Assembly (NCBI RefSeq): GCF_021173675.1 | Contig: NZ_JAIHON010000006.1 | Span: 558,001-622,000, forward strand | Direction of reading: 5' to 3' | Length of the DNA stretch: 64,000 nt | Source of the DNA: Streptomyces lincolnensis | Lineage (GTDB): Bacteria > Actinomycetota > Actinomycetes > Streptomycetales > Streptomycetaceae | Program-made: the position numbers and the translations under genes | In this document: positions 24,624 through 32,922 of the stretch, piece by piece | Numbering within the stretch: the first letter of the stretch is position 1 | Layout: each line of letters begins with the position of its first letter | The notes under the pieces: generated by a model | What the model saw: only the letters and a program-made list of their open reading frames with translations | What the model was told of the DNA's origin: nothing | Database searches by the model: none

Positions 24624-25274
24624 TCACTTCCGGCCGGCGGCGGTCTGTTCGACCGCGCGCACGATCTTGACGTAGCAGCCGCAGCGGCAGATGTTGCCGC
24701 TCATCCACTCCCGGATCTCCTCCGGCGAGCCCGTGTGGCCCTCCTGGATGCAGCCGACCCCGGACAGGATCTGGCCGGGGGTGCAGTAGCCGCACTGGAA
24801 GGCGTCCTGCTCGATGAACGCCTGCTGCAACGGGTGCAGTTCGTCGCCCTTGGCCAGGCCCTCGATCGTGGTGACCTCGGCGCCCTCCAGCCGCACGGCC
24901 AGGGTCAGGCAGGAGTTGACCCGGCGGCCGTCGACCAGGACCGTGCAGGCGCCGCAGGCCCCGGCGTTGCAGCCCTTCTTCGAACCGGTCAGGTCCAGGT
25001 GCTCGCGCAGCAGGTCCAGCAGCGAGGTCCGGTTGTCGACCGTCACCGTCCGGCGGGTGCCGTTGACCGTCAACGACACCCGGCTCGCGGGCGGCGCCTG
25101 GGCGGCGGCCGCGTTCTCCGAGTCGACCAGGACGGACCCTCCGATCACCCCGCCCGCCACGACGGCACCGCCGACCACCGTGGTGGTGGCGATGAAGGTG
25201 CGCCGGGTGGGCGCCGGGGAGGACAGGTCGGCCTCGGCGGGGGGTGGGGCGGTGGACGCGGGTTCAGTGGACAT
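24624..25274 (-). CDS. Tat-exported 2Fe-2S subunit of aldehyde oxidoreductase (PaoA/YagT-like)
   Basis: A 216-residue subunit with a twin-arginine signal (TRRTFIATTTVVGGAVVAGG, residues ~23-42), a plant-type 2Fe-2S domain (GSKKGCNAGACGACTVLVDG) and a second 2Fe-2S helical domain (FQCGYCTPGQ, then GNICRCGCY). The Tat signal implies that the assembled, cofactor-loaded enzyme is exported together, as for E. coli PaoABC. I chose the ATG at 25274 because GAGG lies seven bases upstream. It is the first gene of the operon with the FAD, Mo and XdhC genes. Confidence 0.94.
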   Translation of the reverse strand: MSTEPASTAPPPAEADLSSPAPTRRTFIATTTVVGGAVVAGGVIGGSVLVDSENAAAAQAPPASRVSLTVNGTRRTVTVDNRTSLLDLLREHLDLTGSKKGCNAGACGACTVLVDGRRVNSCLTLAVRLEGAEVTTIEGLAKGDELHPLQQAFIEQDAFQCGYCTPGQILSGVGCIQEGHTGSPEEIREWMSGNICRCGCYVKIVRAVEQTAAGRK

Positions 25275-25341
25275 GGGTTCGCCTCGCATCGGTGAGGGGT
25301 CGGCCGCGTGCGGCAGCTGGGCAGGTGGGGGGCGGGACCGG

Positions 25342-26358
25342 TCAGACGGTGAGGAGGGCCTTGACGGCGCGGCGCTCGTCCATGGCCCGGTACGCCTCGG
25401 CCGCCTCGTCGAGCGGGACGGAGAGGTCGAAGACCTTGCCGGGGCTGATCCTCCGCTGCCAGATCAGGTCGATCAGCTCGGGCAGGAACCGGCGCACCGG
25501 GGCGGGACCGCCGACCAGGTGGACCTGTGAGAAGAACAGCTCCTCGCCGACGAGGGCGACATCGTGGGAGACGCCGACGAAGCCGACGTGGCCGCCGGCG
25601 CGGGTGGAGCGGATGGCCTGGTTCATGGATTCCTGGGTGCCGACCGCCTCGACCACGGAGTGCGCGCCGAGGCCGCCGGTCAGCTCCTTGATCCTGGCCA
25701 CGCCCTCGTCGCCGCGCTCGGTGACGAGGTCGGTGGCGCCGAACTCCAGGGCGAGCTTCTGACGGGACGCGTGCCTGCTCATCGCGATGATCCGCTCCGC
25801 GCCGAGCTGCCGGGCGGCCAGGACCGCGAGCAGGCCGACCGCGCCGTCGCCGACGACCGCGACCGTCCTGCCGGGGCCGGCCTCGGCGGCGACCGCGCCG
25901 AACCAGCCGGTGCCGAGGACGTCGGAGGCGGCCAGCAGGTGGGGGATCAGGTCGGCGTCGGGCATGCCCGGGGTGGGGACCAGGGTGCCGTCGGCGTTGG
26001 CGATCAGGGCCCGCTCGGCCTGGGTGCCGGACTGGAAGACGCGGTGCACGCAGGAGGACGGCCAGCCCGAGCGGCAGATCTCGCAGACACCGCAGGAGGT
26101 GGCGAAGGAGCCGACCACGAACTGGCCGGGCCGGACGTTCCTGACGTCGGCGCCGACCTCTTCCACGACACCGGCGTACTCGTGCCCCATCCGGGCGGGC
26201 CCGTCGAGGGGCTCGACGCCGCGGTAGGGCCACAGGTCCGAGCCGCAGACACAGGCCGCCGAGAGCCGGATGATCGCATCCGTCGCGGCGGTGATCCGGG
26301 GCTCGGCGAGCTCTTCCACCCGGACGTCGCCGGGAGCGTGCAGGACTGCGGCGCGCAT
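25342..26358 (-). CDS. Zinc-dependent alcohol dehydrogenase (MDR family)
   Basis: A 338-residue medium-chain dehydrogenase. It has a catalytic-zinc region (ACVCGSD, then GHEYAGVVEEVG), a structural-zinc loop with four Cys (SCGVCEICRSGWPSSC), and an NAD(P)-binding site VVGDGAVGLLAVLAARQLG. The best resemblance is to Zn-dependent threonine/sorbitol-type dehydrogenases; the substrate is unknown. The ATG at 26358 has a GAGGAG ribosome site. It is divergent from an MmyB-type regulator that probably controls it, and it lies 68 bp upstream of the aldehyde oxidoreductase start, a plausible alcohol-to-aldehyde-to-acid sequence. Confidence 0.92.
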   Translation of the reverse strand: MRAAVLHAPGDVRVEELAEPRITAATDAIIRLSAACVCGSDLWPYRGVEPLDGPARMGHEYAGVVEEVGADVRNVRPGQFVVGSFATSCGVCEICRSGWPSSCVHRVFQSGTQAERALIANADGTLVPTPGMPDADLIPHLLAASDVLGTGWFGAVAAEAGPGRTVAVVGDGAVGLLAVLAARQLGAERIIAMSRHASRQKLALEFGATDLVTERGDEGVARIKELTGGLGAHSVVEAVGTQESMNQAIRSTRAGGHVGFVGVSHDVALVGEELFFSQVHLVGGPAPVRRFLPELIDLIWQRRISPGKVFDLSVPLDEAAEAYRAMDERRAVKALLTV

Positions 26359-26464
26359 GAGGGGCACTCCTCGGGGTTCTGACCGGCCGCCGCGGCGGCC
26401 GGGGCCGTTTCGGGCCACGAAACCCCTCCCGTCGCCCGCGCGGGGAGGCTGCGTTTATAGGGGG

Positions 26465-26486
26465 GACAAGCTCGACCCCCCTTGTC
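26465..26486. promoter_or_regulatory. Candidate operator between the dehydrogenase and MmyB-type regulator genes
   Basis: GACAAG (26465-26470) and CTTGTC (26481-26486) form perfect inverted half-sites 10 bp apart, embedded in a G-run/C-run symmetry (AGGGGGG...CCCCCCT). They lie ~28 bp before the regulator start and are the best visible dyad in this divergent promoter region. Confidence 0.45.
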
Positions 26487-26513
26487 CGGCTTCCGGGCCG
26501 TAGCGTGGACGGC

Positions 26514-27431
26514 ATGGAAAGCCGCTCCCACAATCGCGCCGACATCCGCGACTTCCTGGCCCGGCGGCGCGCCCAGCTCACCCCGGAGCAGGTCGGGCTG
26601 CCGGCCGGCGGCCGCCGCCGGGTTCCGGGGCTGCGCCGGGAGGAGGTCGCGGTCCTCGCGGGCGTGAGCACCGAGTGGTACACCCGGCTGGAGAAGGGCC
26701 ACATCAGCGGGGTGTCGGAGGACGTGCTCGACGCCGTCGCCCGCACCCTGCAGCTCGACGACGACGAGCGCACCTACCTGTTCGACCTGGCCAGGGCCGC
26801 CCAGCCCAAGCCGGTGTCCCGGCGCCGTCGCACCCCCGTCGAGATCCCGCCCCGCGTGCAGTGGCTGCTCGACTCCGTGACCCTGTCGGCGGCGTTCGTC
26901 ACCAACGGCCGCCTGGACATCGTGGCCGCCAACGCCCTGGCCCGCGCCCTGTTGGCCCCCGTCTTCGCCCACGGCCGTACCGCGGGCGCACCGGGCCGCC
27001 CCAACTTCGCCCGGTACTACTTCCTCGACGACGGCGCGCACGACTTCGCCGACGACTGGGACAGTGCCGCCGACATCACCGTCGCCCTGCTGCGCGCCGA
27101 AGCCGGCCGCTGTCCCCACGACAGGACGCTGCGCGAGCTCGTCGGCGAACTGTCCACCGTCAGCACCGAGTTCCGTACCCGCTGGGCCGCCCACAACGTG
27201 CGTATCCACCACGGCGGCGACAAGTGCTTCCACCACCCCGAGGCGGGCTTCCTGGCACTCACCTACCAGTCGCTCGACCTGCCCGTGTCCGCCCACGAGG
27301 CGCACCGCCTGACCATCTACACCGCCGAGCCGGGCACCCCCGACGAGGACCGCCTCAAGCTCCTCGCCAGCTGGACGGCGACCGGGCCCGGGACGCCGGA
27401 GCCCACCGCGGACCAGGATCTTCGGTCCTAG
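26514..27431 (+). CDS. Helix-turn-helix regulator with MmyB-like ligand-binding domain
   Basis: A 305-residue regulator: N-terminal XRE HTH with the family signature RRVPGLRREEVAVLAGVSTEWYTRLEKG (residues ~34-61), and a C-terminal MmyB-like PAS-type domain (PPRVQWLLDSVTLSAAFVTNGRLDIVAANALA). In this family the second domain is thought to bind fatty-acid-like ligands. These regulators typically act on the divergent oxidoreductase gene, here the alcohol dehydrogenase. An in-frame GTG three codons upstream (26505) is an alternative start. Confidence 0.92.
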   Translation: MESRSHNRADIRDFLARRRAQLTPEQVGLPAGGRRRVPGLRREEVAVLAGVSTEWYTRLEKGHISGVSEDVLDAVARTLQLDDDERTYLFDLARAAQPKPVSRRRRTPVEIPPRVQWLLDSVTLSAAFVTNGRLDIVAANALARALLAPVFAHGRTAGAPGRPNFARYYFLDDGAHDFADDWDSAADITVALLRAEAGRCPHDRTLRELVGELSTVSTEFRTRWAAHNVRIHHGGDKCFHHPEAGFLALTYQSLDLPVSAHEAHRLTIYTAEPGTPDEDRLKLLASWTATGPGTPEPTADQDLRS

Positions 27432-27444
27432 CGCGGCATCCCGC

Positions 27445-28236
27445 TCACCGCACCTGGAGCACGGGGAAACCGAAGGAGTACCCCTGCTCCTTCAGCCACG
27501 GCAGGACCTCGTTCAGGGCGGCCACGGTCTGGGAGCGGTCGCCGCCGGCGTCGTGGAAGAGGAGGGTCGGGCCGTTGGAGATCTCGTTCTTGACGGTGGC
27601 GACGATGGCGTTCGTGCCGGGCCGCTCGAAGTCCTTGGTGTCGACGTTCCAGCCGAGCGGGCGCATGCCGCGGGACGCGGCGAGGTGGCGGCTGTAGGGG
27701 GTGAAGGCGCCTCCCGGGGCCCGGTAGTACAGCGGGCGGACGCCCCCGGACGCCTCGGTGATCATGCGTTCGGCGTCCAGGATCTGCTGTGACTGGTAGG
27801 CCTCGGCCTTGTGGTCCATGGTGACGTCGTGCGAGACGGTGTGGTCGCAGAGCCGGTGCCCGGCCGCCACCACAGCCCTGACCAGGTCCGGATGGGCTTG
27901 GGCCTGCGTGCCCACCATGCAGAACGTGGCCTTCACGCCGTTGTCCCGCAGCACCTGCAGCACCCGCGGTGTCCAGACGGGGTCCGGCCCGTCGTCGATG
28001 GTGATGTTGACACCGCGGGCACCTCCGTCCGAGGCGTGCGCGATCTCCGCCGGCACCGGCGCCGCCTTCCGGCCGGAGGACGCGGCGGGAGGCCCCGAGA
28101 CACCCGCCCGGCCGGGCCCACCGTCGGCGGAGCCGGCCTGCGCGTTCCAGAACGAGGCCAGGGCGGCCACCGCGGTCACCCCGAGCGCCGCCGCGACCAC
28201 CTGGCCGTACCATCCCCGTCCGCCGCTTCGCACCAT
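27445..28236 (-). CDS. Exported polysaccharide deacetylase (NodB-type, CE4)
   Basis: A 263-residue protein with an N-terminal signal anchor (VVAAALGVTAVAALASFW) and an Ala/Gly-rich spacer. The NodB domain has motif 1 as NITIDDGPDPVWT, motif 2 as HTVSHD (metal-binding His pair) and motif 3 as YYRAPGGAFT. CE4 enzymes remove acetyl groups from chitin oligomers or peptidoglycan GlcNAc. All metal ligands appear to be kept, so it is probably active. It is convergent with the MmyB-type gene, only 13 bp away. Confidence 0.92.
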   Translation of the reverse strand: MVRSGGRGWYGQVVAAALGVTAVAALASFWNAQAGSADGGPGRAGVSGPPAASSGRKAAPVPAEIAHASDGGARGVNITIDDGPDPVWTPRVLQVLRDNGVKATFCMVGTQAQAHPDLVRAVVAAGHRLCDHTVSHDVTMDHKAEAYQSQQILDAERMITEASGGVRPLYYRAPGGAFTPYSRHLAASRGMRPLGWNVDTKDFERPGTNAIVATVKNEISNGPTLLFHDAGGDRSQTVAALNEVLPWLKEQGYSFGFPVLQVR

Positions 28237-28482
28237 GCCCGCCGTCCCTGCCCTGCCGTCGCTGTGGAGTCCGTGCGTCCGGCAAGAGGGGAGAAGGCGG
28301 CCGGGGGATCCGCCTGTTACCGATCACGCACAATTCCGCGGCGGTCCGCGGACAGAACACCGTGGCGTCGTGAGGTACATCTCCCTGCCCTTTTTGTGCT
28401 CATTGGGGAACGCGGAGGGATCCGCGGCCCTCCTTCTGCGTGAAGGCAGAGTGCACGGCAGGGAAGTCGGAGAACGAGTGTC

Positions 28483-29784
28483 ATGGATCTGACCAGCGAG
28501 ACGACCGTTTATGTGATGGTGGCCCTCGCCGCCGCCTGTGTGGCACTGCTGGTCTGGCTGTGGCCACGGTTCGCCCGGCGAGGGGTGCGGCAGGTGCTCG
28601 CACGGCTGGTGGCCATCGGGACGACCCAGGTGGTGATCGTCGCGGCGTTCGCGTGCTGGCTGAACTCGTCGTACCAGTTCTTCGGGTCGTGGGGCGAGCT
28701 CTTCGGCCGCGTCGAGACGGCCCCCGTCGGAGTGACGCAGGCGGGCGGCGGTGTCGGCACGGGGAACGAGGTCGCCGTCAAGGGAGCGCTGGTGCAGCCG
28801 GCCACCGACGAGCAGCTGAGCCGGGTCAGCGGACTGCCCACCGGTCCCGCCGCGGTGAACGGGCGCGTGGAGTCGGTGAAGGTCATCGGCCGCCGCACGG
28901 GCGTGGTCGACCCGGCCTTCGTCTACCTGCCGCCGCAGTACTTCCAGAAGGCGTACCAGCGGCAGCGCTTCCCGGTGATCGTCGCGCTCAGCGGGTACCC
29001 GGGCAGCATCTTCAACCTCGCCCAGTATCTGCGGGTGTCGCAGACCGCCGGGGAGCTCCAGCGGAGCGGCCGGATGCAGCCGACCATCATGGTGATGATC
29101 CGGCCGACGATCGCGCCGCCGCGCGACACCGAGTGCGTGGACGTACCGGGCGGCCCGCAGACCGAGACCTTCCTGGCCAAGGATCTCCCCGACGCCCTGA
29201 AGTCCGCCTACCGGGTGGGCCACGACGCCAGTGCCTGGGGCGTCATGGGCTACTCCTCCGGCGGCAGCTGCGCCCTGCAGCTGACGATGCGCGATCCGCA
29301 CGTGTACACGACGGCCGCGGCCCTGTCGCCCGACTACAAGGTCAAGGACGATCCGACGACCGGCGACCTCTTCGGCAGCGGCCCGGACCGCGCCGACCGG
29401 ATCAACGGCCACGACCTGATGTGGCGGCTCAAGCACCTGCCCGCTCCCCAGGTCTCCGTCCTGGTGGCCGAGAGCAAGCACGGCGAGCGCGGTTACCCGC
29501 AGACGCAGGCCTTCATCAAGGCCGTCAAGCCGCCCATGCGCGTCGCCTCGATCCTGCCCGAGCACGGCAGCCACAACTTCCCCACCTGGGTACAGGAGAT
29601 GCCCCCCGCCCTGGAGTGGATGAACCAGCAGCTGACGTTCCCCCAGGACGTCGTACCCCGCCACCACAAGAGCAAGAACAAGAGCAAGAAGGGGCCGGGA
29701 GCCGCCGACCGCCCCGCGACCGGTCACGGCACCCTGCGCGCGGACGGCACGGAGCCCACCCCCACCACCGGGACGCGCCGGTGA
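28483..29784 (+). CDS. Membrane-anchored alpha/beta-hydrolase (esterase D-like)
   Basis: A 433-residue protein. Two N-terminal TM helices (residues ~8-27 and ~45-63) are followed by an extracytoplasmic esterase domain of the Esterase/mycolyltransferase family: FPVIVALSGYPGSIFN, the nucleophile elbow GVMGYSSGGSCA and a C-terminal His in EHGSHNFPTW. The tail is a Lys-rich, disordered stretch (HHKSKNKSKKG). The substrate is unknown; its neighbours suggest an envelope glycolipid or ester. It is divergent from the deacetylase. Confidence 0.88.
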   Translation: MDLTSETTVYVMVALAAACVALLVWLWPRFARRGVRQVLARLVAIGTTQVVIVAAFACWLNSSYQFFGSWGELFGRVETAPVGVTQAGGGVGTGNEVAVKGALVQPATDEQLSRVSGLPTGPAAVNGRVESVKVIGRRTGVVDPAFVYLPPQYFQKAYQRQRFPVIVALSGYPGSIFNLAQYLRVSQTAGELQRSGRMQPTIMVMIRPTIAPPRDTECVDVPGGPQTETFLAKDLPDALKSAYRVGHDASAWGVMGYSSGGSCALQLTMRDPHVYTTAAALSPDYKVKDDPTTGDLFGSGPDRADRINGHDLMWRLKHLPAPQVSVLVAESKHGERGYPQTQAFIKAVKPPMRVASILPEHGSHNFPTWVQEMPPALEWMNQQLTFPQDVVPRHHKSKNKSKKGPGAADRPATGHGTLRADGTEPTPTTGTRR

Positions 29785-29820
29785 CGCCTCCCCGGGCCAC
29801 CACTCCGGCCCCGCCCCGTC

Positions 29821-31038
29821 TCAGCGCAGCGCGCTCATCCCCTTCCACTCGGCCCACGGGACGTTCCACGCGCCGAAGCCGTTCCCCGGTGCGACCACGC
29901 CCTTGGTGTCCTCGCCGGTGATCTCGAAGGGGTCGCCCGGCCGCACCTGCGCGTAGAACCAGGCCGCGTCGGCGTCGCTCATCCCTATGCACCCGGAACT
30001 GCGGTTGGCGTTGCCGAACCAGCGGGCGTTCCAGGGGGCGGCGTGCGCGTACATGCCGGACCAGGTCAGCCGCATCGACTGGTCGACCATCTTGTCGTAG
30101 GCGTCGGCGAGGCCCACCGTCTCGGAGTTCATGTTGATCGTGCCCTCCTTGGCCATGAGCACGGCGGTCCCGCGCCAGGAGCGCTTGTCGCCGCCGGGTG
30201 TGCCGCCGGAGACCGGTATGCGCCGGACCGTCTCGCCGTCCCGGACTAGGGTGAGCCGGTGGCGGTCGAGGTCGACCTCGACGATCTGCCGGGCGCCGAC
30301 GGTGAAGGCCGTCGTGTAGTCGCGTACGAACCAGCCGCCGCCCGCGCCCGAGTCGGTGCCGTTCAGCTCGGCGTTCAGCGTGACCTCGGTGCCGGGCTTC
30401 CAGTACGCCTTGGGCCGCCAGTCCACGCGGTCCCGGCCCGACCAGTCGCGTATCCAGCCCCAGGAACCCTCGGTGCCGTTCGAGGTGGTGATCCTGAGCT
30501 GCCGCTCGACCTCCGCCTTGTTCTTGACCGGATTGTCGAAGACCAGGGAGATCGGCTGGGCGACACCGACGGTGGTGCCGGTGCCCGGCCGCCAGTCGAC
30601 CTTGTTGACCTTGTCGGCCGGAGCGGTGGTGAAGGCGGCCCTGGTGGTCCGGGCGGTTCCGGCCTCGGACCGGGTCGCCGCCGTCACCTCGTAGGCCGCG
30701 CCGGGCACGGCCTTGCGGGCGGAGACCCACGACCGGCCGTCGGCGGCGGCCTTGCCGGCGAGCCGGTGGCCCTCGGCGTCGGTGACGGTCACCGAGGTGA
30801 GCCTGCCGCCCGCGGCCACGACCCGCACGGGCTCGCCCGCCGGGACCCGTTTCCCCGCGGGCGTGACGGTGACCGTGACGGGACGGTCGTCGGCCTTCGG
30901 CTTCACCTTGGTGCCCGTGGCGCCGGTGGAGCCGCCGGACGAGCAGGCGGCGAGCGGCACCAGCAGGGCGGCGACGGCGGTGGTCATGACGGTGGCCCGG
31001 ACACGGGCGTGGGCGAGTACACGGGTGCGGGGCAACAT
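29821..31038 (-). CDS. L,D-transpeptidase lipoprotein (YkuD domain with Ig-like domains)
   Basis: A 405-residue protein with a lipoprotein signal (TTAVAALLVPLAACSSGG, lipobox Cys ~32), two Ig-like domains (TVTVTPAGKRVPAGEP...; KVDWRPGTGTTVGVAQPISLVFDNPV), and a C-terminal YkuD catalytic domain (IVEVDLDRHRLTLVRDGE, HAAPWNARWFGNANRSSGCIGMS). His and Cys of the active site are present. It would form 3-3 cross-links in peptidoglycan, as LdtMt2 does. The ribosome site GGAGG lies only two bases from the ATG, so a slightly later start is possible. Confidence 0.95.
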   Translation of the reverse strand: MLPRTRVLAHARVRATVMTTAVAALLVPLAACSSGGSTGATGTKVKPKADDRPVTVTVTPAGKRVPAGEPVRVVAAGGRLTSVTVTDAEGHRLAGKAAADGRSWVSARKAVPGAAYEVTAATRSEAGTARTTRAAFTTAPADKVNKVDWRPGTGTTVGVAQPISLVFDNPVKNKAEVERQLRITTSNGTEGSWGWIRDWSGRDRVDWRPKAYWKPGTEVTLNAELNGTDSGAGGGWFVRDYTTAFTVGARQIVEVDLDRHRLTLVRDGETVRRIPVSGGTPGGDKRSWRGTAVLMAKEGTINMNSETVGLADAYDKMVDQSMRLTWSGMYAHAAPWNARWFGNANRSSGCIGMSDADAAWFYAQVRPGDPFEITGEDTKGVVAPGNGFGAWNVPWAEWKGMSALR

Positions 31039-31137
31039 GACCTCCGAGAGCGGCGAACAGGGCTGGATGTCGTGACTGTAGAGCCGTAAAACCCGAGGTC
31101 AGCCGCTGTGGAGCGATGTGACGGCGTCTGGTGAGGA

Positions 31138-31186
31138 ACGGTCATGGTCCCGTCACATTCACCGCGTGGAGCGGTCATGGACCGCT
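31138..31186. promoter_or_regulatory. Two related palindromes in the transpeptidase / femX promoter region
   Basis: AGCGGTC-ATG-GACCGCT (31170-31186) has perfect 7-bp arms. An imperfect relative, ACGGTCATGGTCCCGT, lies at 31138-31153. The centres are ~32 bp apart, about three helical turns, in the gap between the divergent L,D-transpeptidase and femX-like genes. It could be a site for a regulator, for instance the OmpR-type protein encoded further right. No direct evidence. Confidence 0.4.
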
Positions 31187-31239
31187 GTGAACCTCCTGCC
31201 AGTCCCCGCGACCGGCCCGGGGAGAAGGAGGCTCAGACT

Positions 31240-31489
31240 GTGTCAGCGCTGCTCGTGCCGCCCAGCCGCGTGTGCTCAGCACGGAACCGGGGTGTGGTGG
31301 CCCTGCGCACCATCACCCCGGAGACCTACCGTGCCTTCCTCGCGTCCCCCGAAGGCGCCGCGCTGGGCGCCGGTTTCCTCCAGTGCCCGTCCTGGGCCGA
31401 CGTCAAGGAGGGCTGGCGCTCCCGACTCCTCGGCTGGGGCCCGGACCCCGAGGCCGGCGCCCTGACCGGCGTGGCCCTGGTGCTGCTAC
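31240..31489 (+). pseudogene. 5' fragment of a femX-like lipid II aminoacyltransferase gene
   Basis: About 83 codons survive: a GTG start at 31240 with a GGAGAAGGAGG ribosome site, then VALRTITPETYRAFLASPEG, FLQCPSWADVKEGWRS and LTGVALVL, which match the N terminus of FemX/FemAB proteins. These add the first bridge amino acid to the lipid II pentapeptide, and full proteins are ~350-420 residues. Similarity ends at about 31489, where IS605-type sequence begins; the frame drifts into the element and stops at 31596. The catalytic region is gone, so it cannot work. The rest of the gene is not in the window. Confidence 0.85.
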
Positions 31490-31499
31490 CGGGGTTTAT

Positions 31500-32922
31500 G
31501 CGTGGTGCATTGGCCTTCAAGCCGGTGGTAAAGCGAATCCGGGCCTGGCGACCCGAAGCGTTGCCGAATCGTTCCAGCGGAGCTGGATTCGGCTGATCCG
31601 TCCCGGACTGTCAGTGACCGGTGTTAGCGTCCGGATCATGCAGCTTCGGTATGCCTTCCGCCTCGACCCGACGCCGGGCCAGCGCATCGCGCTGGCCCGG
31701 GCGTTCGGGTGTGCGCGGGTGGTGTACAACGACGCGATCATTGCGAGGGAGTGGGCGCGGGCGGCGGGGGCGGCGTTTCCCAGCGCGGCAGCGCTGTCGA
31801 AGACGCTGGTCACTGAGGCGAAGAAAACCCCTGAGCGGCACTGGCTGGGCGAGGTGTCCGCGGTGGTGTTGCAGCAGTCCCTGAGAGATGCCGAGATGGC
31901 CTACCGCAACTTCTTCGCCTCGCTGAAGGGGGCAGCGTAAGGGCCCGAGACTGGGCGCGCCGCGTCTGAAGTCCCGCAAGGATTCGAGGCAGTCGGTCCG
32001 GTTCACCGCGAACGCCCGCTGGTCCATCACCGCCTCGGGGCGGCTGACCCTGCCGAAGATCGGCGAGGTGAGGGTGAAGTGGTCCCGCACCCTGCCCGCG
32101 GTGCCGTCCAGTGTCACCGTCGTCAAGGACGCGGCCGGGCGGTACTTCGCGTCCTTCGCCGTCGACACCGACCCGGCCGTCGACGCCGCCCGAATGCCCG
32201 ACAGCGACCAGAGTGTGGGCATCGACCTGGGACTTGCCCACTTCGCGGTCCTGTCCGACGGCACGAAGATCGGCTCCCCGCGGTTCCTGCGCCGCGCGGA
32301 GAAGAAACTCAAGAGGGCCCAGCGGGAGCTGTCCCGCAAGCAGAAGGGATCGAAGAATCGCGAGAAGGCCCGCCTGAAGGTGGCCCGCGCGCATGCCCAG
32401 GTCGCCGACGCGCGCAGCGAGTTCCACCACCAGCTTTCCGCACAGCTGATCCGCGAGAACCAAGCGGTTGCCGTGGAGGATCTGGCGGTCAATGGACTCG
32501 CGCGCACCCGGCTGGCCAAGAGTGTGCACGATGCGGGCTGGGCGCAGTTCGTGGGCATGCTGGAGTACAAGGCGCATCGGTATGGGCGTACCTTCGTGAA
32601 GGTCGGCCGGTTCGAGCCCACCAGCCAGGTGTGCTCCACATGCGGCCATCCAGACGGGCCCAAGCCCCTTGATGTGCGGGAGTGGACCTGCACGGCCTGC
32701 GGCACCGTCCACGACCGGGACCACAATGCCGCACTCAACGTCAAACAGGCCGCCGGACTGGCGGTTGCAGCCTGTGGAGCGCAGGTAAGACCAGAACCCG
32801 TTCCGGCACAGCGTACAGAAGCAGGAAGCCACGGAAGCCCGCCCGATGCCTGTGCCGCGTAGCGGCACAGCAAGGAGCGGACAGGCCAGAATCTCCCGAC
32901 TTCAGGAGGGAGAGCGAGTCAA
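31500..32922 (+). mobile_element. IS605-type (IS1341-like) element carrying a frameshifted tnpB
   Basis: The element carries only tnpB; no Y1 transposase TnpA is visible. The right end is at 32922 (hairpin near 32890-32915 then GAGTCAA), and murJ coding sequence begins at the next base. The left end lies near 31500, after a TTTAT that could be the target/TAM motif, though I cannot fix it exactly. The element sits between a truncated femX and a truncated murJ. Confidence 0.8.
31638..32862 (+). pseudogene. tnpB: tnpB, RNA-guided nuclease of IS605-type element, frameshifted
   Basis: The first frame (31638-31940, MQLRYAFRLDPTPGQ..., N-terminal HTH and wedge part) ends at TAA after a run of five G at 31928-31932. 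Removing one G joins it to the second frame (QRKGPRLGAPRLKS...), which runs to 32862. The second part has the whole RuvC core: D in SVGIDLGLAHF, E in AVAVEDLAVNG and D in DRDHNAALN, with a zinc finger CSTCGH...CTACGT between. So the nuclease core is intact and only the join is broken. The slip is +1 in a homopolymer: a real lesion, a read error, or least likely a programmed shift. Confidence 0.9.

Noticed and set aside
31928..31940. Programmed frameshift producing full TnpB
   Set aside because: The required shift is +1, without a known slippery-stop arrangement or downstream structure. TnpB families do not use it. A homopolymer lesion or read error is simpler.
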